Source: Trueperaceae bacterium (lineage in GTDB: Bacteria; Deinococcota; Deinococci; Deinococcales; Trueperaceae). Taken from it: a stretch of 11,783 nt of DNA. The DNA is taken from NCBI GenBank assembly GCA_003567075.1, contig PXAU01000188.1:1-11783 (forward strand), given 5' to 3'. Both the position numbers and the translations under genes were made by a program. Below, one piece after another: positions 6,198-11,783 of the stretch. Below the pieces are notes generated by a model. It was given only the letters and a program-made list of their open reading frames with translations, did no database searches and was not told where the DNA came from. Each line of letters opens with the position of its first letter. Within the stretch, counting starts at the first letter, position 1.

Positions 6198-7463
6198 ATG
6201 CGCAAGACCCTTATCGCCACCGTCGCTCTTCTGCTCATCGGCGCGCTCGCACTGGCCCAGACCCAATTGACCGTGTTCATCGGCGGCCAGCAGCGTCCCG
6301 ACGTCATCGGTCCCATGCTCGAGCGCTTCAACGCCGAGAACCCGGACATCGTCGCGCGCTACGAGGTCGGTGGCGCCACCAGCGACGTGCAGCAACAGTA
6401 CCTCAACACGGTGCTGACCAGCCGCAGCGGCGACATCGACATCTTCCTGATCGACGTGGTGCGGCCCGCCCAGTACGCCGCCTCCGGTTGGGCCGAGCCG
6501 CTCAACCAGTTCTTCGAGTCCGAGGCGGCCATGATGGCCTACCTCGAGGACTTCCTGCCCGGCCCCATCGAGGCCAACCTGATCGACGGCACGCTCTACG
6601 CGCTTCCCGCCTTCACCGACGCGCAGTTCCTCTACTACCGGGCCGACCTGCTCGAGCAGTACGGCTTCGAGCCACCCACGACCTGGGACGAGTTGAAGAT
6701 GCAGGCGCTGACCATCCAGGAGCAGGAAGGCGACCCGAACCTGCAGGGCTTCAACTACCAGGGCTTCGCCGGCGAGGGCACCATCTGTACCTTCTTGCAA
6801 GCGCTGTGGTCAGCCGGCGGCAACTGGATCGACGAGTCCGGTGAGATCACCCTCCAGACCGACGAAGCGCGGCGCGTCATGGAGTGGTACGCCGACACCA
6901 TGCACAGCGGCATCACCGTCGCCAACATCGCCGAGATGTCGACCGACCTCTCGCGCCAGCAGTTCCAGGCCGGCAACGTCGTGTTCATGCTGAACTGGGG
7001 CTACGCCTGGGCGCACTTCCAGGGCAGCAGCGATCGCCCGACCGAGGTCGCCGGCCTGGTGGGCGTGGCGCCCCTGCCCGCCTTCGAGGGCTTCGATTCG
7101 GCCACCTGCATCGGCGGCTGGCAATGGGCCATCAACCCCTTCAGCGCCAACACGGATGCTGCCTGGCGACTGCTCGAGTACCTCGCGAGCCCCGAGAGCG
7201 GGCGCACCCTGGCCGTGCAGGCCTCCAACGTGCCGGCCCGCGCCTCGCTCTACAGCGACGCCGCGGTGGTGGAGGCGGCGCCGCACTTCCCCGCCTTCTA
7301 CGACGTGATCGTCAACGCCCGCTCGCGACCCGTCACGCCCTTCTACAACGACGTCTCCGAAGCCATCCGCTTCCCGATGAACGCCTTCTTCGCCCTTGAC
7401 CTGACCATCGACCAAGCGCTCGAGGAGATGCAGCGCGGCGTCGAGGAGGCTCTCACCTTCTGA
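6198..7463 (+). CDS. ABC sugar-binding protein, CUT1 family (extracellular solute-binding family 1)
   Basis: The 421-aa protein captures the imported sugar outside the inner membrane and delivers it to the permeases. It has a Sec signal peptide, MRKTLIATVALLLIGALALA, with likely cleavage at ALA|QTQ. There is no lipobox Cys, implying a free periplasmic protein in a diderm cell. The mature part shows the MalE-type pattern: LTVFIGGQQRP at the start, GDIDIFLIDVVRPAQYAASG (78-97), YALPAFTDAQFLYYRADLL (134-152), FQAGNVVFMLNWGYAWA (256-272) and IGGWQWAINPFSAN (305-318). The closest remembered relatives bind trehalose/maltose-type or other oligosaccharides, but substrate cannot be inferred. Cys197 and Cys304 are the only cysteines and could pair. 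GGAGG at 6187-6191, 6 nt before the ATG, is a strong ribosome site. Confidence 0.94.
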   Translation: MRKTLIATVALLLIGALALAQTQLTVFIGGQQRPDVIGPMLERFNAENPDIVARYEVGGATSDVQQQYLNTVLTSRSGDIDIFLIDVVRPAQYAASGWAEPLNQFFESEAAMMAYLEDFLPGPIEANLIDGTLYALPAFTDAQFLYYRADLLEQYGFEPPTTWDELKMQALTIQEQEGDPNLQGFNYQGFAGEGTICTFLQALWSAGGNWIDESGEITLQTDEARRVMEWYADTMHSGITVANIAEMSTDLSRQQFQAGNVVFMLNWGYAWAHFQGSSDRPTEVAGLVGVAPLPAFEGFDSATCIGGWQWAINPFSANTDAAWRLLEYLASPESGRTLAVQASNVPARASLYSDAAVVEAAPHFPAFYDVIVNARSRPVTPFYNDVSEAIRFPMNAFFALDLTIDQALEEMQRGVEEALTF

Positions 7464-7484
7464 GCCACCCGCACATCGATTCCT

Positions 7485-7506
7485 GGCGCCGGCCCCGGCC
7501 GGCGCC
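7485..7506. repeat. Perfect GC stem-loop between binding-protein and permease genes
   Basis: GGCGCCGGCC (7485-7494) is followed, after two bases, by its exact reverse complement (7497-7506), giving a 9-10 bp all-GC stem in the 69-bp gap between the binding-protein stop and the permease start. No T run follows, so it is unlikely to be a plain intrinsic terminator. A plausible role is to protect the 3' end of a binding-protein message or to cause partial termination, keeping the binding protein more abundant than the permeases, as known for malE-malF type gaps. Confidence 0.7.
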
Positions 7507-7532
7507 CTATCTGACCGACGGACGGTATCCCC

Positions 7533-8654
7533 ATGGCCACCACGGCACCCACTGCGTATCGCCCAGCCGGCTTCTGGCGCCGCTTGCGCCAAGGCAACCC
7601 GAGCGAGGCGCAACTAGGCTTCCTCATGCTGATTCCGGCGGCGCTGGTGCTGCTGGTGGTGATGTTCTGGCCCATCGTGCAGGTGGTGTGGCAGAGCTTC
7701 CACTTCGAGCGCCTCAACCTGCCCGCCGAGGGGCGCTACTGGATCGGGCTGACGCATTACCAGCGGATGCTCGGGGGCAGCGAGATGACCTGGAGCCTGT
7801 CGAACCTCCTCGGCTGGCGCCTGCTGGCGCTGGCGCTCGTGGTCGCGCTCTGGATCGGTGCCTTGCGCGGAGGACTCCACCGCCGGACCGCGCTGTGGTG
7901 GACGCTCGGCCTGCTCGTCGTGGCCGGCGTGCTCATGGGCTTCCACCCCGGTGAGGACGGTCGCTGGAACGACACGCGCTTCTGGAACAGCTTCTCGATC
8001 ACCCTGGTGATCATCGTCGCCAGCGTGGCCGGCTCCTTCCTCGTCGGCCTGCCGCTCGCCCTCCTGGCCAACGTCCCCTCGCGCTGGCGCTGGCTGGTGC
8101 GCGTGGCTCTGCTCATCCCCTGGGCCATGCCACGCGTGTTGGTCGGCGTCATGTTCGCCTGGTTGTTCAACAGCACGAACGGCGTGATCAACGACGTACT
8201 GCGGCGGATCGGCATCGAGGCGCCACTGTGGCTGGCGCGCTCGGATCCGGCCGTGTGGGCCACCAACATCACCATCGTGTGGGCCACCTCGGCCTTCGTC
8301 GGGTTGATCCTCCTGGCCGGCTTGCAGTCGATCGACACGAGCCTCTACGAAGCCGCCGAGGTCGACGGCGCCAGCGCGTTCCAACGCTTCGTGCGGATCA
8401 CGCTGCCGCTGCTGCGGCCCGCCATCGCGGTGGCGCTCATCTTCCGAACGCTCACCGCGATCCAGACCTTCGACATCCCCTTCGCCATGACACGCGGTGG
8501 GCCGGGGCGCACCCTCGAGACGCTCGGCATCTACATCACCAGCACCACCAACAACCTCAACCTCGGCTACGCCGCGGCGCTCTCGGTGGCGCTCTTCCTA
8601 ATGAGCCTGGCGATCACGGTCCTCTACCTACGCTGGATCTACACGGAGGACTGA
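7533..8654 (+). CDS. CUT1 ABC sugar permease, MalF-type, with an extra membrane hairpin
   Basis: The 373-aa inner-membrane subunit forms half the transport channel. The first core helix is GFLMLIPAALVLLVVMFWPI (29-48). The cytoplasmic EAA loop that docks the ATPase is EAAEVDGASAFQRFVRITLP (273-292), close to consensus. Later landmarks are TLTAIQTFDIPFAMTRGGPG (306-325) and the last helix (about 347-366). It is about 75 residues longer than usual MalF-type permeases of roughly 290-300 aa. The excess lies between WIGLTHYQRML (70-80) and RFWNSFSITLVII (149-161), segments normally near-adjacent. The added part (about 84-146) holds two hydrophobic stretches (96-112 and 120-137) joined by a basic turn, i.e. 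an extra transmembrane hairpin. The 69-bp gap upstream contains the stem-loop at 7485-7506. The start lacks a strong ribosome site. Confidence 0.94.
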   Translation: MATTAPTAYRPAGFWRRLRQGNPSEAQLGFLMLIPAALVLLVVMFWPIVQVVWQSFHFERLNLPAEGRYWIGLTHYQRMLGGSEMTWSLSNLLGWRLLALALVVALWIGALRGGLHRRTALWWTLGLLVVAGVLMGFHPGEDGRWNDTRFWNSFSITLVIIVASVAGSFLVGLPLALLANVPSRWRWLVRVALLIPWAMPRVLVGVMFAWLFNSTNGVINDVLRRIGIEAPLWLARSDPAVWATNITIVWATSAFVGLILLAGLQSIDTSLYEAAEVDGASAFQRFVRITLPLLRPAIAVALIFRTLTAIQTFDIPFAMTRGGPGRTLETLGIYITSTTNNLNLGYAAALSVALFLMSLAITVLYLRWIYTED

Positions 8655-8655
8655 G

Positions 8656-9573
8656 ATGCGCAGGCGAGCACGTCCCTTTACCCGCATCCTCGTCGCCGTC
8701 GGCACGCTGCTCCTCATTGCGAACGGCACCTTCCCGCTCGTGTGGATCATCCTGACTTCGCTCAAGGACGAGAACGAACTGATCCGCACGCCGATCACCT
8801 ACCTGCCCGCCGACCCGACCTTCAGCAACTACGTGCAGGTCTTCGAGCAGCTCCCCTTCGCGCGCTTCATGCTCAACTCAGCCATCGTGTCGGTGAGCGC
8901 GACCATCGTATGCGTCGTGATCGCCGCGCTCGCAGGCTACGCCCTCGGACGCCTCAACATGCCGTTCAGGCGCGGCATCCTCCCCGCGATCGTCATCACC
9001 AGCATGTTCCCGGCCCTGGTCCTGCTGGTGCCGCTGTACCGCGTCTTCCTAGGCGCCGAGATCCCGGTGATCACGCAGGTGGCGAACGTGTTGCACGCGC
9101 TCGGCATGACCTTCATGCCCGTCGACCTGGGCGGGCCCAACCTGCTCAACACCTACTGGGCCCTGATCATCCCGTACGTGGCGCTCTCGCTGCCGATCGC
9201 CACGCTCATCCTCACCTCCTTCTTCCAGCTCATCCCCAAGGACCTCGAGAGCGCCGCCTTGGTCGACGGCTGCACGCGCGTCCAGACGCTTGTCCGGGTG
9301 ATCGCACCGGTCTCGGCCCCGGGCATCGTGACGGCCGGCATCATCATCTTCGTCAACTCGTGGAACGAGTTCCTCTTGGCCCTCAACTTCAACACCTCGA
9401 TGAGCATGCGCACCGTCCCCGTGGGCATCACGATGTACCAAGGCGAGTTCGCCTTCCCGTGGGCGGTCATCAGCGCCGCGATCACCATCGGCGTGCTGCC
9501 GCTCGTGGTGCTCATCCTGATGTTCCAGCAGAAGATCATCGCCGGCCTCACTGCCGGCGGGGTGAAGGGATGA
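8656..9573 (+). CDS. CUT1 ABC sugar permease, MalG-type
   Basis: The 305-aa second channel subunit shows MalG-type features. These are the first helix with FPLVWIILTSLKDENEL (26-42), NSAIVSVSATIVCVVIAALAGYALGR (74-99), the EAA loop ESAALVDGCTRVQTLVRVIA (198-217), SWNEFLLAL (235-243) and the family ending QKIIAGLTAGGVKG. In the EAA loop the usual LP after the Ile is AP (217-218). The stretch from GAEIPVITQ to LGGPNLLNTYWALI (about 133-171) is some 25 residues longer than in typical relatives, where the helix runs directly into LLNTYWGLI. The start is one base after the previous stop, with GGAGG inside the upstream gene 6 nt before the ATG, indicating translational coupling. The two permeases should pair as a heterodimer with an ATPase encoded elsewhere. 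Confidence 0.94.
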   Translation: MRRRARPFTRILVAVGTLLLIANGTFPLVWIILTSLKDENELIRTPITYLPADPTFSNYVQVFEQLPFARFMLNSAIVSVSATIVCVVIAALAGYALGRLNMPFRRGILPAIVITSMFPALVLLVPLYRVFLGAEIPVITQVANVLHALGMTFMPVDLGGPNLLNTYWALIIPYVALSLPIATLILTSFFQLIPKDLESAALVDGCTRVQTLVRVIAPVSAPGIVTAGIIIFVNSWNEFLLALNFNTSMSMRTVPVGITMYQGEFAFPWAVISAAITIGVLPLVVLILMFQQKIIAGLTAGGVKG

Positions 9574-11021
9574 GCGTCGTGAGCGTCACCGGTCCACTTC
9601 GCATCGGCTTCGTCACCGTCATCCGTGACGCCTTCAAGGGTGGCGCCACGGCGCTGTCGCGGCGCGCCCAGGCCGCCCTGGAGCGCCAGGCCAGCGCCGA
9701 CGGCGACCTGCTCCTGAGCGCGCCCGAACCCGTTACCGACGTCGACGCCGCCCGTCGGGTCGGCGCCTGGGCAGCCGAGCACGAGCTCGATTTCCTGTTG
9801 ATCCTCCATGCCACCTTCGCCACCGGCGACCTGCTCGCGCCACTCGTGCGTGCTGTCCCGCAGGCTGGGGTGTGGGCCGTGCCCGAGGCCGAGGGCCTAC
9901 CACTCGAGCGTAACGGGGTGCGTCCCGAGATGCGGCCCCTGCCGCTCAACAGCCTGTGCGGGCTCAACATGACCCTTTCCCTCCTCGACCATCCCGCGGT
10001 GGGCAAGGCCGAACCCGTCAAGTGGTACTGGGGAGCGCCCGGCAGCGAGGCCTTCGCCCGGCGCTGGCGGGCGACGCTCGGCGCGCTGCGCGGCCTGCGC
10101 GCGCTTCGCTCGGCACGCGTCTTGCAGATCGGCGGCACGGCGCCCGCCTTCTACCGGCTCGAGGAGCGCCCGGTGCTGGCAGGGGTCCACGTCGACAGCG
10201 TGCCGCTCGAGATGCTGTACGCGCGTATGGCCGACGTCAACGAGGCCGACGTGCGCGCTCGCGCTCGTACCTGGAGCGAGGCCGAACCACCGCTCGGGGC
10301 GAGCGAGGCGCACGTGCTGGTCGCCGCCAGGACCGAACTGGCACTCAGCGCGCTGGCTCGAGAGGGCGACTACCAAGCCTTGGCGCTGCGCTGCTGGCCC
10401 GAGTTCGCCGAGGCCTGCGGCGGCATGGCCTGCGCCGCAGTCGGCGCGATGGCCGATCGTTTCGTCCCGACGGCCTGCGAGGGCGACGTGATGGGCGCCC
10501 TGTCGATGCTGGCGCTGCAAGCGCTCGCACGTGCCCCGAGCGCACTGATGGACCTCTCGGACCTCGACCCGGAGGGCGACCGGCTGCTCCTATGGCACTG
10601 CGGCAACGCCCCCATCGCCTTCGCGGCGGCCACAGGCGCCCGGCTCACGACGCACTTCAACCGCGACGGCACCGGCGTCGTGCGCGACATGCGACTCGCA
10701 CCTGGGCCCGCCACTGGTCTTCGCCTCCTGGCGGGCGGCGAGCGCGCCGTGATCGTGAGCGGCTCGCTGGCTGACACGAGCGAGCCGGACGTCGACGGTG
10801 TGCGCGCCTGGTGGCGCGACCTCCGCTGGGACGGCACGCGCTCCACCGCCTTCGAGGTGGTGGCGCGGCTCCTCGACGCCCGACTGCCGCACCACCTGGC
10901 GCTGGCGCCGGGTGAGCACACCGAGGCCGTTCACGAGTTGGTGGTGCGATTGGGTGGCCAGGTACTCCCGCCAACGCGCGTGCGTGACGCGCTGCGCTCG
11001 CCCTGGCTCGGACCGGCATGA
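9570..11021 (+). CDS. L-fucose/L-arabinose isomerase-like protein (COG2407-type sugar isomerase)
   Basis: The 483-aa cytoplasmic protein probably interconverts an aldose and a ketose using a divalent metal. The C-terminal half carries the clearest match: RCWPEFAEACGGMACAAVGA (274-293), the acidic motif ACEGDVMGALSM (302-313), the Asp-rich MDLSDLDPEGD (327-337), and LWHCGNAPIAF (341-351). A His pair at 441-442 lies in LPHHLALAPGEH. Glu304, Asp328 or Asp331, and His441 or His442 are the likely metal ligands, by analogy to the Glu/Asp/His set of FucI. It is shorter than E. coli FucI (about 590 aa), and the N-terminal half is divergent. The ATG overlaps the permease stop (ATGA), and its own stop overlaps the kinase start, so it is translationally coupled to both. 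Family is fairly sure, the actual substrate unknown, and it could be inactive or act on an unusual sugar. Confidence 0.78.
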   Translation: MSVVSVTGPLRIGFVTVIRDAFKGGATALSRRAQAALERQASADGDLLLSAPEPVTDVDAARRVGAWAAEHELDFLLILHATFATGDLLAPLVRAVPQAGVWAVPEAEGLPLERNGVRPEMRPLPLNSLCGLNMTLSLLDHPAVGKAEPVKWYWGAPGSEAFARRWRATLGALRGLRALRSARVLQIGGTAPAFYRLEERPVLAGVHVDSVPLEMLYARMADVNEADVRARARTWSEAEPPLGASEAHVLVAARTELALSALAREGDYQALALRCWPEFAEACGGMACAAVGAMADRFVPTACEGDVMGALSMLALQALARAPSALMDLSDLDPEGDRLLLWHCGNAPIAFAAATGARLTTHFNRDGTGVVRDMRLAPGPATGLRLLAGGERAVIVSGSLADTSEPDVDGVRAWWRDLRWDGTRSTAFEVVARLLDARLPHHLALAPGEHTEAVHELVVRLGGQVLPPTRVRDALRSPWLGPA

Positions 11022-11783
11022 GCACCGTTCCGGTCGTCGCCTGCGTGGGACTCGCTTGCCTCGACCACGTCTGGCAGGTGGAGCGCTTTCCCCCCGTAGC
11101 GTCACGCACGTACGCCCAGACCTACCGCTCGCACGGGGGCGGTCCGGCCGCCACGGCCGCGGTCGCCGCCGCTCGCCTTGGCGCTCGAGCCCACCTCTGG
11201 GCGAGCCTCGGTGACGACCCGGCCGCCGACGCCCTCCAACGCGAGTTCGACGGCGAGGGCGTCCATCTCCATGCGCTGCGCACCCCCGAGGCGCGCAGCT
11301 TCGTGGCCGCCGTGCTGGTCGACCCGAGCGGGGAGCGCTACATCTTCCCTTTCCGCGGCGAAGGCCTTCGCGACGACGCGGGCGCGTTCGACTGGTCGGA
11401 CCTGTCGCACGCTGGCGTGCTCCTCACCGACGCGCGCCACCCGAACGCGAGCCTGTTCGCGCTCGAGCGCGCCCGCGAGCGCGGCATCGCCACGGTCGGC
11501 GACTGGAGCGACCAACGGCACTGGAAGCAGACCGACCTGATCGACCACCTGATCGTCTCGGAGGAGTGCGCCAGCTTGGTGGCGGGCAGGGCCGATCCCG
11601 TAACCGCGCTCCCGCACCTGCGGCGGCGCAGCGATCAGCTGGTCGCGGTCACGCTCGGCCCGCGCGGTATCGTGTGGGACGCCGGCGCGGGACCGTTCCG
11701 CAGCGCCGCCCCGTCCGTGCGCGTGGTCGACAGCACCGGCGCCGGCGACGCCTTCCACGGCGCCTACGCCTACGCGATCGCTG
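11018..11783 (+). CDS. PfkB/ribokinase-family sugar kinase, YihV-like, partial (C-terminus off right edge)
   Basis: 255 full codons are present. The first PfkB signature, GGGPAATAAVAAARLGA (40-56), and the catalytic signature DSTGAGDAFHGAYAYA (about 239-254), with the anion-hole Gly-Ala-Gly and base Asp, are intact. The enzyme should phosphorylate a ketose with ATP. From memory, both signatures closely match E. coli YihV (6-deoxy-6-sulfofructose kinase), the first being identical over 17 residues. Other shared landmarks are VACVG near the start, GERxI at 105-109 and a D-x-R pair (Asp138, Arg140) where YihV has Asp136/Arg138. Of the recalled YihV sulfonate contacts (Lys27, Asn109, Arg138), the aligned residues here are Arg30, Pro111 and Arg140, so the set is only partly kept. 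The ATG overlaps the isomerase stop (ATGA). The kinase call is firm; substrate is open. Confidence 0.93.
   Translation, partial: MSTVPVVACVGLACLDHVWQVERFPPVASRTYAQTYRSHGGGPAATAAVAAARLGARAHLWASLGDDPAADALQREFDGEGVHLHALRTPEARSFVAAVLVDPSGERYIFPFRGEGLRDDAGAFDWSDLSHAGVLLTDARHPNASLFALERARERGIATVGDWSDQRHWKQTDLIDHLIVSEECASLVAGRADPVTALPHLRRRSDQLVAVTLGPRGIVWDAGAGPFRSAAPSVRVVDSTGAGDAFHGAYAYAIA

Noticed and set aside
6810..7613. 267-codon minus-strand open frame opposite the binding-protein gene, and 256 codons at 7614-8384 opposite the first permease
   Set aside because: Composition is typical of antisense frames in GC-rich DNA (Gly/Arg/His/Glu-rich), with no motifs and no ribosome sites.
8742..9569. 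Open frame continuous with the isomerase gene that would extend it about 276 codons upstream from an ATG at 8742
   Set aside because: It overlaps the MalG-type permease in another frame and its translation is His/Arg/Pro-rich with no domain. The ATGA junction at 9570 is the natural start.

Overview
The window is about 70% GC and tightly packed. Five genes run leftwards on the minus strand (positions 1-3714) and seven run rightwards on the plus strand (3833 to the right edge). The two blocks diverge from a 118-bp gap at 3715-3832. No stretch over 300 bases lacks a gene; the longest gap is 4865-5067. I see no rRNA, tRNA, CRISPR array or insertion sequence. The organism is most likely a high-GC Deinococcota bacterium, perhaps related to Trueperales. 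This is an inference from base composition, a sugar-binding protein with an ordinary (non-lipoprotein) signal peptide ending in ALA|Q, and -10-like hexamers a few bases upstream of start codons that lack a Shine-Dalgarno sequence (leaderless style). It is not proven by any marker gene.

Left block, minus strand, right to left: a TetR-type repressor; an ASCH-domain protein; a GNAT acetyltransferase; a polytopic membrane protein that looks like a degenerate M48 (Ste24-type) peptidase without HExxH; and a DUF4145 protein with two CxxC zinc knuckles that runs off the left edge. Gaps of about 105-125 bp suggest separate housekeeping or accessory genes rather than one tight operon.

Middle: a complete tyrosine recombinase (all six catalytic positions present) stands alone, with no other mobile-element gene in view.

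Right block: a likely single operon begins at a good promoter (4987-5014) whose start site is overlapped by a LacI-type operator (5020-5033). Gene order is LacI-family repressor, extracellular sugar-binding protein, two CUT1 ABC permeases, an L-fucose/L-arabinose-isomerase-like protein, and a PfkB kinase cut by the right edge. The last three junctions are overlapping or nearly so, two of them ATGA overlaps. A strong GC stem-loop lies between the binding-protein gene and the first permease. The proposed logic is that a sugar is captured in the periplasm and imported, then isomerised from aldose to ketose and phosphorylated, with the LacI protein sensing the sugar or an intermediate. No ATPase subunit is present, so a shared MalK/MsmX-type ATPase elsewhere is likely.

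The most interesting part is the catabolic pair. The kinase closely resembles E. coli YihV (sulfofructose kinase) and keeps part of the sulfonate-binding residue set. The partner isomerase is a divergent COG2407-type protein, not a YihS homologue. The substrate is unknown; a sulfosugar is one testable possibility. Both permeases also carry unusual insertions.
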